NCBI GenBank assembly: GCA_014904845.1
Contig: MU119383.1
Location: forward strand, 49,028-113,027
Origin: Acephala macrosclerotiorum
Taxonomy: Eukaryota > Ascomycota > Leotiomycetes > Helotiales > Mollisiaceae
Reading direction: 5' to 3'
DNA: 64,000 bases
Shown here piece by piece: positions 32,240-47,590 of the stretch. Position 1 is the first letter of the stretch. Each line of letters begins with the position of its first letter. The notes under the pieces are model-generated. The model saw nothing but the letters and a program-made list of their open reading frames with translations. It was not told where the DNA came from and ran no database searches. The position numbers and the translations under genes are program-made.

Positions 32240-34980
32240 AATTTAATCGTAAATTAATTCGTTTTAATTAATAAATTAAATTTATTTAAAATAATTTGTA
32301 ATTCGTAAATTAATTAATTAATTAATTAAAATAAAAATAAAAAAATATTTTTATTTTTTTTTATTTTAAAATATCAAAAAATTAATTTAATTTAAAATAT
32401 AATTTGTTTTTATTAATAATTTTTTTCGTTAATATTAATAAATATTAAATTTATAAAAAATAAAATAAAAAAATTAAAAATTTTAAAATTATTAATATAA
32501 ATTCGATTAATAAAATTTTTTATTTTATAAATATATAATTTTAATTTTTAAATTTTTTTTTTTATAATATTTAATTAAAATTTAATTTTTAATATTAAAA
32601 AAAAAAAATTTATTTAAATAATTTTTTAAAAAATCAAAATAATTAATTTATTGTTTTTTTATAAATAAATTATTTAAAATTTATTAAAAAAAAATTTAAT
32701 ATATAATAAATTTAAATTTTAAAATATATTTATTTTTTTTTATAAAAAAATTAATTAATTTTATTATTTTAATAAAATTTAATAAAATAATAATTTTAAT
32801 TTAAAATTCGTTTATAAAAATTAAATAATAAAATTTTAATATATTAATTTTTTAAAAAAAAATAATAAAAATATTTATAAATTAAAAACGAATATTAAAA
32901 TAAATTTAAATAAATCGAAAATTTTTTTTTAATATATAATTTGTAAATTTTAAATAATTGTATTTTTATAATTTAAATTTGTTTTTTATTATTTTTAAAA
33001 TATAAATCGAGATTTTCATAAAATTATTTAATAAACGATTATTTATAAATATTATAAATAATATTTAAAATTTAAATATAATTAATAAAATTTAAAATAT
33101 TAAAAAAAATAACGTTTAATTTTTAAATATTATTTATATTATATATATAATTAATTATTAAACGTATATTGTTTAATTAAAAATTATAAATTAATCGAAA
33201 TAAAATAATAATAATTTTATATTTTTTTAATATAAATATAAATATAAATATATTATAATATTTTTTATTATTAATAATAAATTTTTTAATTTAATTAATA
33301 TAAAAATCGAAATAAAAAAATAAATAAATTAAAAAATTTGAAAAATTTAAAAAATTTAAAAAAATAAAAATTTTTATATAAAAAAATTAATAAAATCGAT
33401 TAAAAAATAAAATATTAATATTAATAATTTTTTAAAATTTAAAATTTTAAATATTTATATTATTAATAATAATAATTAATTATTTTTTAAATTTATTCAT
33501 AAAAATTGAAATTTTTTTTAATATATATTTAAATTATTAAATTATTATTTGTATTTTTTAAATATATTAACGTTTTTTTATAATTAATAAATCGAAAAAA
33601 TATTTTTATAAATAAAATATTATTAATATTTTTTTTAAATAATAATTATATCGATAATTTTAATAATTTTATAAAACGTAAAATTTTTTATATAAAATAT
33701 TTATTTAAATTTTTAATAAATTATTAAAATATTTAAATTCGAAAAAAAGTTTTCTAATTAAAATATTTAAATATATTATTAAAAACTTTAATTAAATTAA
33801 ATCGAATTTATTAAAATATAATATACGATTTTTTAATTTTATTTATTTTTAAAATTTTTTTTATTTAAAATTATATATTATTTTAAAAACTTTTTAATAT
33901 ATTTTTAATTTTTATAAATTAATTATTAATTTTATTAATTGTAATTACTTTTTTTTAAATAATAATATATTAATAATTTTTTATAAATTATTAAAATCGT
34001 ATTATACGATTTATATAAACGTATTAAAAAACTTTTTATTTCGTTTTATATATATAAAATTCGTATTTTTAAAATTTAATAAAACGTTTTTTTAAAATAT
34101 GATAATAATATTATAAAAAATAAAATAATAAATTAATCGAATTTTAAAAATAAAAAACATATAAATTTAAAAAAAATTTATTAATAAAATCGAAAAAAAT
34201 TATATAAAAAAAATAAATAAATATTTTTATATTTTAAATAATTAAAAATTGCGAAATTTATTTATTTTTATAAACTTTTTTTTAAAAATATATTAATATA
34301 TATAATTAAAAATATTATAATATTAATTTCGAATAAAATTTTTTAAAAAAAATCGTAATAAAATAATATAAATTAAAAATATATAAAAAAAAAAATAATA
34401 TTAAAATAAAATTATAATTAAAAAATTTTAAAAATTCTTTTTTTTAAAATCATTTTTTTTTATAAATTATAATAAATATTATATTAATAAACGTTTATAT
34501 TATTCGAATATAATTAAATATAATTGAAATATATTTAAAAATATTTAAATATATTAAAAATTTTTAAAATATAAATAAAATTTATTAAAATAAAAAAAAT
34601 ATATTTTAAAAAAATTAATAAAAATTAAAATTATTATAAATAAAATTTTTTTTTTAATTAAAAAATTATTATAATTTTAAAATTTAATAAATTTTTTTTT
34701 ATTTATTTAATTTTTAAAATATCGTATATAATTTTTTTTTTAATTTTTGAATATTTTATATATTATAAAATTTTCAAATTATTATTTTATTTATTTTTTA
34801 AAATAAATAATTTTTTTTTAATTAATTTATTTAATAAATTTAATATAAATTCAATATTATATATTAAAATAAATTTTTTTCGTATTTAATAATAAATATT
34901 AAAATACGTTTAATTTTATTTGTAATTACGTTTTTTTTTTTAATTTTAATTTTTTATATTTTCGTTTTATATTTTAATTT
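32240..34980 (+). repeat. Repeat family R3, copy 1 (direct repeat with 59640-61350)
   Basis: Matches the second copy in order and orientation. Anchors are 32250-32330 with 59650-59745 (AATTTATTTAAAATAAT, then TAATTCGTAAATTA), 34120-34220 with 60820-60915 (TTAATCGAATTTTAAAAATA), and 34780-34990 with 61145-61360. This copy is about 2.7 kb, against about 1.7 kb for the other, so the second has lost interior sequence. Non-coding in its present state. Confidence 0.7.
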
Positions 34981-35454
34981 ATTTAATTTTATTCGATTAT
35001 ATATTTCGTTTTAATTGAAATCTTTTTAAATAAAATTATATAAAATAATATATATTTAATTAATTTATAAATAATTATTCGATTTATAAAAAATATAATT
35101 AATAAATATTTTAATTAATCTTTTTTATTTTTTTTATTAAAACGATTAATACGATAATAATAAATTAATATTTTTATTTAATTTTTTATAATAATTTTAT
35201 ATAATTAAAAACGTTATATTTATAAATAATATTATTATAAATAAATTTAATCATTTTTTTAAAAATTATTTTATATTATAATTAAATTATTAAAAAGTTT
35301 ATATTATAAAAATTTAATTATATTTATTTTAATATAATAAAATAATAAATTTTTTATATTTTTATTTTTATATTAATAATTATTATAATTTATTATAAAA
35401 TTTTAAATATTTATATAATATTTCTTTTAATAATATTAATTAATTATTTAATAA

Positions 35455-35640
35455 TTAATCGTTCGTTTTAAAGACTAATATTAATTCTTTTATATATACG
35501 TAATATTAATATTTTTTATAATAAACAATTTTATTTAAATTTAATCGAAATATTTAAATATAATAATTTAATTAGTTTATTAAAAATTTTTATTATTATA
35601 TAATTAATATTAATATTTTTTATAATTATTTATAAACTTT
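35455..35640 (+). repeat. Repeat family R1, left-end fragment
   Basis: Starts with TTAATCGTTCGTTTTAAAGA and follows the 57.5-kb copy through the TTTAATCGAAATATTTAAAT region, then loses similarity. The matching right end of the family (55665-55830) lies in the same orientation about 20 kb downstream, so these could be the two halves of one copy split by later insertions. Confidence 0.55.
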
Positions 35641-38600
35641 TAATTAATATTTTTTTATTAAATATTATCGAATTTATTTTTATATAGTAATTATTTTTTT
35701 TTACGTTTTATTTATATCGTTAAACTTTTTTTACGCGAAATTACAAATCGTTTACAAGTAAATATACTTCGTTATACTTACGATTAAAAATTTTTTTAAG
35801 ATCGACGATTTTATTAATTTTATCGATTTTTATTTTAAATATAATATTTTTCTCGAAATCTCGAAATATTTATAATATTCTCTTCGATTTTATCGAAAAA
35901 TTATTTACTCGTCGTCGTAATTCGATTATTCTTTTACTACTACGAATTCTTTTTCTCGCTATTTTTTTAGAGCTATTTTTACTTATTTATTTAAAGTTTT
36001 AAATTTTGCTTTTTAATATATTACTTTTTACGCGTTTTATTTTTCAATTATTTATTTAATAAAAACTCGATTTACGATTTAATAAAATATTAAAAAAATT
36101 AATATAAAAAAAATAAATTTAAAAACGAATTTAGATTAATTTCGTAAGTTTATTTAATTTTTGATTTATATATACAATATACGAAAGTTTTTAAACTTAA
36201 AAAACTATTTCGATCGTATATTATCGTTTATAATTAATTTAATAGTATTTATTACGATTATAAATATAATAATAATAATTTTAATTGTAATTTTTATCGT
36301 AGTTTTCGTATTGTTTTTTATAGTAATAAACTAATTTGTATATTTAAATCTTTATAATAATTTTTTTATTTTTAAATTTTTTTAAAATTTTTTTATTAAA
36401 TTTCGATTTTTTTTTTTAAAAATTATAATTCGTAGTTAAATAATATATCGATAATTAATTAAAATATAAAAAGTTTTTTTTTTAAAACAAATTAATATTA
36501 GTATTATTATTTCGAAAATTCGTATTAAAAAACTATTTTTTTTTTGCGATTTATTTTTTTATTTATATTATTAATTTATTAGTATAATTCGCTATAAGCT
36601 CGTCGTATTAATTTTCGCGTATATAGTTTTAAATTATAATCGAAATTAAAAAGAATATTTTTCGATTTACGTTTTATTAATAGAATAATAAATTGAAAAA
36701 TAAAATATATAATTTAAAATTAATATATAATATAAATTTTACTATTTTTTACTAATATTATTTTTATTATAAAAAGTTTAATATAGTATTTATTAAAGTA
36801 AATTTTATAAATATTATAAAAAACTTTTACGAATCGTTAATATATTATTTTTTTATTTATTATATATAATTTTTTCATCGAGTTTTTTTAATTATTTTAA
36901 TTTTTATTTCTCGTAAATATTTTTTTTTTATTATTCGTATTCGTTTTTCTTTTTTATAAATTATATTTATTATTATTTAAATATATTTTTTTGATATCGT
37001 AATATCGATTTTTAAAATTAATTCGATTTTTATTTTATTTTTTACTTTTTATTTTTTTTATAATTTTATTAAATATTACGTTTATATTTAATTCGAAAAT
37101 TATATTATATTTTAAAATTAGTAATAACGTAAAGTTTTTATTTTTTTTTATTAATTTTATTAAACGATTTTATTTTTTAATCTTGAAAATACGAATATTT
37201 AAATTTTGTATAAATTTCGTATTATATATTTTTATAAAATCGTTAGAATTTTTACGTACGATTAATCGTTAATATATAATATTTCGAAATTGATTTAATT
37301 TTTATTGAGTAATTAATAATATATTTAACGAAAAAAAATTTATACTATTTTAAATTGTATAATTTTTTGTATTTTTAAATTCGATTTTATTTAAAAATAA
37401 TAATATTTGTTTAAAAATTACTTTTAAATTTATTAATAAAAATACGTAACGAGAGATTTTAAAATATTATAATATAAGCGTTTATATAAAGAAAATCGTT
37501 AACGATATAAAGTTTTCGAAAAACGATAAAAATTTTATTAATTTAATCGAAAATAATAAAATTTAAAGTATAGTTTTTTATTATATAATTTTAAATTTGT
37601 ATCGATCGCGTTTTTCGAGAAAATTGATTTAATCGATAATATATAAATTTTTTTTAATTTTTTTAATTATTTAATCGTAATATAAATTATAAAAATTTAT
37701 TATCGTTAAATTATTATTCTCGTAATTATATTTAAAATTATTTGTTTTGCGATAAACGATAAAATATTTCTCGTATTTTACGAATATATCGTTTTAATCG
37801 AAAAAATTAAAAAATAAATTTGTTATCGTATATTAATCGTTTTATTTTTATTACGATTTTACGATATAAAATAAATTTTTTTTAAGTTTTGTATTTATAT
37901 TAAATAATTATATTTTTTATTTGATTATCGAATAATAATATTTGAAATTAAAATAAAATCGAAATAAAATTTAAAAATATAATAAAAAATAATAATAAAA
38001 ATATTATTATAAATATAAATTAAAATTTTTTCGATATAAAATAATCGAGTAATTAATTATAAAATTTGAAAAAATATATAATTTTATTTTTTTTTACGTT
38101 TTTTATTTAAAGTTTTATATTAATAATTTTTTAATTTAAAAATAAAATAATTTTTATATATTACATTTTAAATATAAGCGTTTTTATTTTTAGATTTCTT
38201 TAAAATTTAATGTTTTAATTAAAATTTGTTTTCTAAGTAAAATAATATTATTTTAAAAAGTATTCGATTTTATAAAACTTATTTCGAACGCTATTTCGTT
38301 TTATTAATAAAAGTTTTAATACGATTAAATTACGCGATTAAAATATAAATCGTCGTTTATAGTTTATAATTTTAATTATTAATTTTAAAAGATTTTATAA
38401 GTTTAATACTCGAGTATATAAAATATAAAATTTTAATAATTCGTTATAATAATTAATAATTATTATATTACGTTTATTTATTTAATTTAAAATAATATAT
38501 TTTTATTTTTTACGTTTTTTAATTTAATTTTATTATTTTAAAATTTTTTATATTTTTAATTTTATTTTATATACTTTTTATATTTTTTTTATTAGTTTTT

Positions 38601-41600
38601 TTACGATATTTAATTTAATTAATATATTTATTATTCGAATTATTATTTTTTATTATAGTGTAATTTAATTAAATTTCTTATTTAAAATATATATAATTTC
38701 AATCGAATAATTTTTTCGAATTCGAACGAATTAATCTTAAATTAATAAATAATACGATATATTTAAAATATTAAATAAAATAACGTTTTATTAATATTAC
38801 GTATTCGAAAATTTATTATAATAAATACGATAATAAGAAACTTTAAAATAATCGTTATTTTAAATATAATAATAATAATATATAAATATGTAATTGTTTA
38901 ATTTATTAATATAAATTATAAATAATATACTTTAAAAAAAAATCGAAAGTCGAGATTATTATTATTGAAAAATTTTTATATTAAAATTTTATTAACGATT
39001 TTTCTACGAATAATTAATATTTTACTATCGATTTTTTATAATTAAAATTTAAAAAACGACGACGAAATAAATAAATTATTATTATTAACGCTTTTATTGA
39101 TTCGTTTAAATTAATTTTTAAAAAAATTATAATTATTAAATTTATTATTAAAATTCGACGAATTTAACGACGTATACGTTATCGTCGTATTAATCGATAT
39201 AATAAAATTAAAAATAATAATTTTTTATTAATTTCGATATTTACGAATTATAATTCTATTAAAATGTTTTTTTAAATATTCGATATTTTTATATTAGAAT
39301 AATTTTTATAATAAAAACGAGATCGTCAATATATAATTTTATTTTATTTATTGAAATAATAAACAATTATTAAAACTTTTTACAATAAATTAAATATTAT
39401 TGAAATACAAATATACGTTCGTTATAAAAAAAAGTAATTTAATATATTTTTAAAATTAAAATCGAATAAAATTTATTATTAGTATTATTTTTTTAATAAT
39501 AAAAAAAAATATATTAAAAATATTTAATATTAAAAATAATATAATTTTTATTGAAATTTTTCGAAAATTGCAATATTTAATTAATATAATAAAACAATTT
39601 TATAGTTTTAAACGTTTTTAAATTTTTGTATATTAATAGTAAAATTACTAATATAAATACATTAGATATATCGTAGTTTTTTTTTAGAATAATATCGTAT
39701 TTTATGAAATATTTTTTTTTTTTTATTAAATATTAACGTCGTTTTATTTAAATTTATCGAAATAAATACGAACTTAAAAAAATATTATCAATAATTTAAA
39801 AAAAAATTTCGTTTTCGTCGAAATATAATTCAAATAACTTTAAAAATTTTAAAGTATATTTATTTAAATTATTGAAATATTATTATTTTCTAAGAAAATT
39901 TATTACAATTTCTCGTTAATAAGAAAATTTTTAATTCGTTTTTTACGCTTTTTATTTTAAAAAAAAAACTAATTTCTACGTTAATATCGATCAATAAAAA
40001 ATTAAAATTTAATAATAATTAAAATAAATAAATAAATCTCAAAAACGAAAAATTAAAATCAATAAAAATTATAATAATATAAAATTACTTTTTCGATTTT
40101 CTTTTTTTTTCTAATAATATATTTATTTAAATTAAACGAAATATAATTTTTATTACTATTGAAAAATATCGAATTAATTAAATTAATAATTATTACATTT
40201 TTTATATTTAAATATTTTTTTTTATTTAATTTTTTTAAATGAATTTTATTGTAATTATAAGTTTTTCACGTTTTATTTTTTAATTTTTTTTTTATCGATA
40301 TTATAAATTAATATAATAATCGATTTAAATTTATTAATTTTATTAATTGAATTAAATATTTTTTAAAATTAGAAAATAATCGTTTTATTAAATATTTACG
40401 TTTTCAATATATAGTTTATAATATAATTTAACGACAAAAAATAATAAAATATTAATAATTTTATATAAAAATTTATTGAAATATTTCGATTATTATTTTA
40501 TTAAAATTATAAAAAATTGTATAAAACGATAATAACGATTTTTTAAAAAGTATTACTCGTATTAATATTTTAATTATTAGAATTCGATCGTTTTAAAAAA
40601 AGAAAATTCGCTATTTAAAAATTTGAATTCAATATTATAAAATTTAATCGACGATTTTTTTTATTTAAAATTGTATTAATTATTAATAAAAAGATTTTTA
40701 TCGTTATATATTTAATTATATCGATTAAAAAATTGTTATTAATAAAAAAAATCAATAATATATTACTTAAAAAAACGTGTAAAATAATTTTTATATTATT
40801 ATTATTTAATTATAATTTCGTTTTACGATTTTCTTTAATATAATTTTTAAATTATTAATAAAAATCTAAGATTTTTAATATTGATACGAGTAATAAACTC
40901 GAGAAATAAACTATATTTATTATATTATTTAATTCGACAAAAAATAAACTTTAAAAATAAATATTTAAATCGAAATTTAAAAAAAAAATTTATTAAATTT
41001 TGAATTAATAAAATATTTATTTAATATCTCGATTCGAATCGTTCGATTAATAAACGTAATTTTTACTTTTTTTTATTCGTTCAAATTGTAAATTCTTTAA
41101 ATTAATTCGTTATTTTTTTAAATCGAATACAATTATATAATCGCTATAAAATTAATAAATATTTACGAAAAAATAAAATTATAAAATTATACGAATATTA
41201 ATTTTAATTTACTAGTAAAAATAAAATAAAATAAAATAAAATTACTATAAATAAAAATATTAATAATAAAAACTATATATTTACTTTAAAACGAAATTAT
41301 TATTACTTTAATAATTTCGTCGATTAATTAATTTTTAAATAAATAACAAATATAAATATTTAGTTTATATATATATATAAAAGTTTTATAGTATATATAT
41401 TTAAATATACGTTTAAAAAAAAAAGAAATTAACGTTTTACAAATAAATCGCAAATAAAATAAATTTTATTATATTATTTTTTTATTTTTTTTATATATAT
41501 TATAATTAATTTTTATTATTTAAATTTTTTTTCGAGTTTTTAATTATTAATTCGTAATATTTTTTACTATTAAATTATTAATACGTTTTATTAATAAACG

Positions 41601-42466
41601 TGATTAATTTATTTAAAAATATTATTATATATTTTTAAAATTATCGTAAATAAAATTTTCTCGCGAATATATTATATTTAATTATTTATCGAAAAACTAA
41701 TATTATATTTATTAATATTTCGATAAAACTTTTAAAAAAATAAAAATTGCGTTTAATATTTATATTAAATATAAATACCGATTAATTAATTTTAAAAATA
41801 AAAACTATTTACAAAACGTTATTTTAATCGAATAATTTTAAACGTATAATTATAATACGTTTTAATCGCATTATTAAATATTTATCGATTTTATTTATAA
41901 TAAATTACAAATTATTAATTATTTTTTAAAATATAAATCGAAATCGAAAAATTAGTTTCATTTTAATTATTATTATATTAAAATAATATTTAATTATTTT
42001 TTTACAAATATTAAAAATTTTATAAAAATCGAAAATATTTAAATAAAATTTTAATTTAAAATTTACGAATTATACAAAGTTTATTATAATTATATCGACG
42101 ATAATTGTTATAATAAATTCGAAATTAATAATAATAATATTTAATTATTAAATTAAAATTATAATTATTTTATTACGTTTAAAATAAATAATTTTTTTAA
42201 TAATAAAAAGTTTTTAATATATTAATATATTAATCGTAATAATAAAAATATTTAAATTGAAAATTCGAATAATTTAAATAATAAAAAAATAAATTGAAAA
42301 TAAAATTAAAATATTTATATTAATAAATATAATATTAATTTCAAGTTTTGAAAAAATATTAAAAAAACTTTAAATATTATATAAAATTCAAATTATCGAT
42401 ATTAAATAATATAAAATTTTTAAATAAAAATTAGTATTATTTTTACGATTTAATAATTAAATATAC
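35640..42466. repeat. Intermediate-mutation segment, unidentified older element(s)
   Basis: C and G are more frequent than in the extreme blocks and occur outside CpG more often (for example TATAAGCTCGTCG near 36592-36604), yet stops are dense in all frames and I could not identify any protein domain with confidence. The copia element sits at its right end, and similar sequence character resumes at 48796, so this and 48796-50400 may be one host element interrupted by the copia insertion. Confidence 0.4.
42462..42466. repeat. Target-site duplication TATAC, left copy
   Basis: TATAC directly precedes the left LTR, and the same five bases directly follow the right LTR (48791-48795). Five bases is the usual Ty1/copia target duplication. 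Confidence 0.85.
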
Positions 42467-42695
42467 TGTTGAAACGTTCGAAAACAAATTACGAAATATT
42501 AAAATCTTAATCTAATATTAATAATTCAATTCTGTTTGCCTTTTCTCAAAAGAAGCATTTTTCTACTTATATAATTAAACAAAGTAAACGTAAGATTAAA
42601 GAATAAACACTAAAGCAACTATTGCCAAAAGTAATAAAGATTATAACTAAAATCATTTAATCGATCGCTTAAACGATTACATGATTAAATCGATA
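42467..42695 (-). repeat. Left LTR (3' LTR in the coding sense), 229 bases
   Basis: Runs from TGTTGAAACGTTCGAAAACA to GATTAAATCGATA. It aligns to the right LTR (48562-48790) over its full length without a gap. I counted about 31 differences by eye and all were transitions. Confidence 0.9.
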
Positions 42696-43249
42696 CTAGT
42701 AATTCTTTTTTTGAGAAGAAACGCTCTTTTCAATTTATAAACCAAATACAGAAAAAAGTACTACCGCGATTGTCAACGCGCTATTCTACTACCAAATACT
42801 AGAAAGAAATCTAATCGTAAACTAGTCGTCGTCACGTATTGTAATACTTAATCAATCAAATTAAATTTAAAAGAATTCTCTTAAACTCGATATTTATAAT
42901 TTTTAAGCCAATCGGAAACTTTACTCTCGAAAATACCGAAAATATCGAAAAACATTAAAAATATTAAAACAATAATTACACGTCTCTTTTTCCAGTACTG
43001 TTCTTTTCAACGATCGCTCTTTTTACTATTCTCGCTTTTATCGATTGATTTTTAGACTTCGAAATATTACACTCATTTCTATATTTTAATATTAAAACGA
43101 TTAATACTAACGAGCGACTCAAATACTTTATTAGTATTGAATTTGATTATAGTATTAATTGAATTACTATTTCTAGTAATTTATCGAATCTTTGAAAGTT
43201 TTTTACGTTTATACGATTGTCTAATAACTATAATATCGATCATAAGACG

Positions 43250-43650
43250 CTTTTCTTTGATAGTACCAAGTTTAATTATATACTCGTAAAAAAAAAAAAA
43301 ATCAATACAAATAATTACGAGAATTGAATTCAATTCAAATCGCTTTATAATAAAATTAAAAATAATAAAAATCGAGATTTTTATATCGATTCTTATTATT
43401 ATTACGTATAACTCAAAAATTAAAATAGTACAAATAATTTTCTTGTATTTCGTTAAACTCTAATAAAGTAAATTGCCTCGTAAATCGAATTATTTATCGT
43501 TATAAGTTTTATTACTAAAAATAACAATATACTCGATCTGCGAATTAAAGTTTTTATTCATAGTAAAAAAATTGTTTACAAAAACGAAGAATTTCATTGA
43601 ATGTAAATTCAAACAAAGAAATTGAAATCTACGATCGAGATTATTTATTT
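43250..43650 (-). pseudogene. copia RNase H remnant
   Basis: Minus-strand translation gives TLNKRLQ, a stop, QINNLDRRFQF, then FVFVNNFF, NFNSQIEYIVIF, FDLRGNLLY, a stop, and TKYKKIICTILIFELY. This is the order of the RNase H region of fungal Ty1/copia polyproteins, where the stops stand at Trp positions and the Asp of FVDGSF has become Asn. It is non-functional. Confidence 0.75.
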
Positions 43651-43799
43651 GCTATTGTAATCGTTTATTCAACGTTGTAATTTGCTTTTTTTCGAAATAT
43701 TAATATTGAATTATCATTGATATATCGTACGCAGTTTCCGGTTAATAAATAGAATTGATATATATTCTTCGAGTACATTGCTCGAAATACGTTTATTTA

Positions 43800-44650
43800 T
43801 AGAAGTCTAATTTCGAATTAATTAAATTTAAGTACTTATTTTACTTTTTTTGCGAAAGTACAATTCCATTTCTAGTTTCATTTATTATTAGTTTATATTC
43901 GTTAAACAGTAAAAAAATATTCGACGTAAGAAACTTTATAAACTTAATTAATAGTTTAATCTTTTGCAATTCAAAGTTCTCTAGTTCTACAAAGGTCTAA
44001 TCTCTTAAAATAAGCGTATTATCGGTTTATATACCGATTATCTCGAATAAAATATAATTACTCTTCGTAATAAATAAACAAAGATCGAAAATTGAGAATT
44101 CTATTAAGAGTTTATTTCTATAGTAAATATTATACGTTTTATATTAATGTATTTTTACTTTCGAGACTTTATAAAAAAGTTTAACTACTTTGAAAACGAT
44201 GTCCAATAAAAGTTTATTCGTTATTTTCTTCGAAGATTTAACGAAAATAATACGTACTAATAAAATTATTGATTATACGTATACTTGAATAATGTCTCTC
44301 AAGTAAAAATTGATTTTTTTGAATTTAAAAAATGGAATTAAAGCGACGATAATTCGTTAATTAACGCACTAAATAATCGAAAATTGAATTAATACTATTT
44401 TCTTATTTTTATCGTTGAATACTTAGATTACAAAACGAGATTTCTCGTATAGAATTACCGTTTCTATGTTTTTGACCTCGTTTATTAATCTTAAATCGAA
44501 AATCCGTTGATTGTTAATCTCTTTCGAATTATTGAAAATCAATTCAAAGACTTTTTTCGCGATTAATCTATCAATTTCTTTTCTACGAGAAACTGCGAAT
44601 AAATTGCTTAAAATAGTAATAATTTTTTTTACGCGAAAGTCTATAAACAA
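43800..44650 (-). pseudogene. copia reverse transcriptase remnant
   Basis: The open part (44650-44423) reads SRRKEIDRLIAKKVFELI, RIFDLRLINEVK and ILYEKSRFVI, then a TAG stop where the family has Gln, then VFNDKNK. Further on it reads RIIVALIPFF and NFYLRDIIQVYV, the conserved start of the copia RT palm. Active-site acids cannot be confirmed in the mutated sequence. The open frame's ATG is not a biological start. Confidence 0.8.
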
Positions 44651-46259
44651 TTACTTATTTTTAGTTTTTTTCTCGATCAAATAAATTTCGAAAATTTTTA
44701 CATTTATACAAATTGTTATATAAATATATTCGTCGAAATTAAAAATATAAAAAAAAATCTTTATTACAATTCGAAATAAACGTAAATTTTTCTTCGAAAT
44801 ATACGAAGTTTTCTCGATCGAACGAAGTAAATTAAACATATTTTCTTTTATTCTCGAACTTTTTTTAAAGAAATTTAATTCTAAATTTAAATTTTCTAGT
44901 AAATTTTCTTTTAATAAATAATCTTTTGATTATTTTTCAAATTACTCGAAGTTTTAATAAAATAATTTTATTACAATATTATAAAAATTCTTTGATTTAT
45001 TTAACAATTGTAATTGATATATTTCTTTATTTACTATTAAAAGCGTATACAATTCTTTTTATTCTTTGCTTTTTCTCTAAATAAATACGTTTAAATTTAA
45101 AAATAAATCAATTAAATAATAATTTCGTGAATTATTTCTTATTTATAAAATGTCGTTAATTTAACGAATAACGTAATATTCTCAAATCGCGATTATTACA
45201 CTTTTTACCGTTTTAATTTTAGTGGCAATTAATACTATAAACGCTTTTTATTGTGACATTTGAAAATAAACGTCGAAAACAAAAAATATAAAAATAATAT
45301 TGTTCGATCTCGTCGTATTATTGATTATTTTAATCGCTATTTAAAGTCGTTTTTCTTTTCGCAGATCGAGAAATTCTCGAAGTAATATATTATACGCACA
45401 TTTCAATAAAGCGTAGTATTTTTTTACTAAATTAATCGAGTTGTGAATTTCTATCGATATAATTTTCAAGTTAATATTTATATTTTTAGCGTTATCGCGA
45501 AATTCTTTAGAGTTGAAATTCGTTTCAAGATTATAAATAGTAAATACTAATAATTCAAAATAAACATCGATTTAATACGCTCGAAAAACGTTTTATACTT
45601 TTTTTATCGATATATCTACAAAGAATTTCGCGATTTGAAATACTATAATTTCGTTTACGATTTAAAGTACTAGTTTTTCGTCGATTTATAATACGTTTAA
45701 ATAAACGAAATAATTAAAATTATAATCGTCGTACAATATAAACTTAAAACGATTAAAAGATTTATTATTTATTTAGTATTACTAGTAAAATTTCGTTATT
45801 TTTTTAATTTTTTTAAAATTCGTAGAATATTTTTTACGCTTTAATATTCGCGCGAATTTAATAATCGATAAATATTCAAAGTACTTATATAATCGTTTAA
45901 ATTTCGTTTCAATCAAATGACAAATAATAAAATCGATCTTTGTCATAGAAATTTTATAATTACTATAAATTAAACTTTCAAGTAAATTAAATAGTATTTA
46001 AAGATATTTAAACGTTTTAATAATAAACGTACGCCGTTTATTTCGAATAAACACATTATTAAAATTATTGAATTTAATTCGTAATTTATTTATATTTTGA
46101 AAATACAATAAAAAAAGTACGTTTACTAGAATTATATGAAATATAATACGTTCAATTGACGTATCGATATCGATAATCTCAAGAGATAAAATTTCATCGA
46201 TTTCAAATTTGATTACTATTTTTTCAATTTTAAATTCGTTTAATTTGACGTTTCGAATT

Positions 46260-46390
46260 CGTTAAAAAATCAAATATTGACTTTCGCCGATAATCGATCG
46301 TTGAACGACGTTAATATCGATTATAATACTCATAAAAACGTTTGATGCGTAGCGATTCGTCAAATACGTTTTTGTATTAATAGACATTAA
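46260..46390 (-). pseudogene. copia aspartic protease remnant
   Basis: Minus-strand translation includes YLTNRYASNVFMSIIIDINV, then VQRSIIGESQ. The IDINVV core (about 46303-46327) stands where copia proteases have ID-T-G-A-A; each change is explained by C to T or G to A transitions. Only the first catalytic Asp is retained. Confidence 0.65.
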
Positions 46391-47249
46391 AAACAATCTC
46401 GATTATATTGCGATACTCGATATCGTATAATAAATTAATTAACGATCGAGTAATTCGATGATTTTAAATCTATCAATCGTACTATGAAATATTATAAAAT
46501 AATTAATTAATCGCGTAATATCGTTTTCATATAAATCTCTTTTTTTAGTAAATTCAACGACGAATTATTCGTATTTCTTAATAATATCGAAATTTAATTC
46601 TTTGAATTCAATTACGAATTAAATCATTTTATTTTTATCGAACGATCTCGATTTCTTAAAATCGTTATACGCTTTTTTTTTTTTTTTTAATATATAGCGA
46701 ATACTCTAACAATTCGAATTTTTATAAACGAAATACTTTTTCTCGTTTTAATATATTATCGACTTTTTATAATTAATTTGATTACTATATTGAATACTTT
46801 TACTATAATATTTGCGATCTACGAAATATAATTCGATTATATCTCGATAAATTTTTCTTTTTCCGATTATAAAAGTCTTAAAAACTGTTTCCATTTCTAT
46901 TTAAAATAAAATCGCGTTACGAACGTTTTCGTATATCGTTTGAAAGTTCGATAAAAATCGAAAAAGCGTCTAATAGTACTTTAGTACACTTCGACAAACG
47001 TAATAGAACTTGTTTCACATAGTAGTTTCTGTTCGCATATTCGAACGTAAATTAAACTACCTTTAAATCAATTTTTAGTGCAATATATCGAAGTATTCGA
47101 AAATCGTTTTATTTGAGTTTTATACTCGAATTAACGCGAATATAATTGTATTCTACTAATTAAATATTTTGTTTCAACGTTTTTCGATCTCAAAATTCAA
47201 TTTTATAATCTCAATTATTCTATCGAAAGATAAACTTTTCTCAGCGAGT

Positions 47250-47590
47250 TTCTAGTAATAGAACTCGTTAGTTTCGTCGATAAATATAATTGAGAACGCG
47301 TTACGATAATTCTCAAGTTTAACGTTTGCTTTCGAATATAAGTTTTCGAATACTCGTATAAATATATTTAATGAATTTTTTTCTTCGTAGTATTTAAATT
47401 TATCGTTGTAGATCTTTATAAAAATAATTAATTCTTTGTCGAGATTAAATATTGTTTGATTCTCGTGATCGAAATTATATATTAATCGATTAAAATCTTT
47501 TAATAGTTTTTTAGTTTCTAGTAATAATAAGAACGACGAGTTTCGTTTCGAGTTTTCGTTCTTTGATAGTAAATCTAATAACAATATTTT
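47250..47590 (-). pseudogene. copia Gag-region open fragment
   Basis: A 110-codon open stretch on the minus strand, Lys/Asn/Glu-rich and helical (LLLLETKKLLKDFNRLIYNF, FIRVFENLYSKANVKLENYR). Its place upstream of the protease and its charged helical character fit Gag. I see no CCHC zinc knuckle in the fragment. Its intactness is by chance; the frame is closed by stops on both sides. Confidence 0.55.

Noticed and set aside
35640..42466. Possible second retroelement (gypsy or LINE) body
   Set aside because: I tried to read RT, RNase H and integrase motifs in the intermediate segment but found none that I would defend. No LTR pair was found around it.
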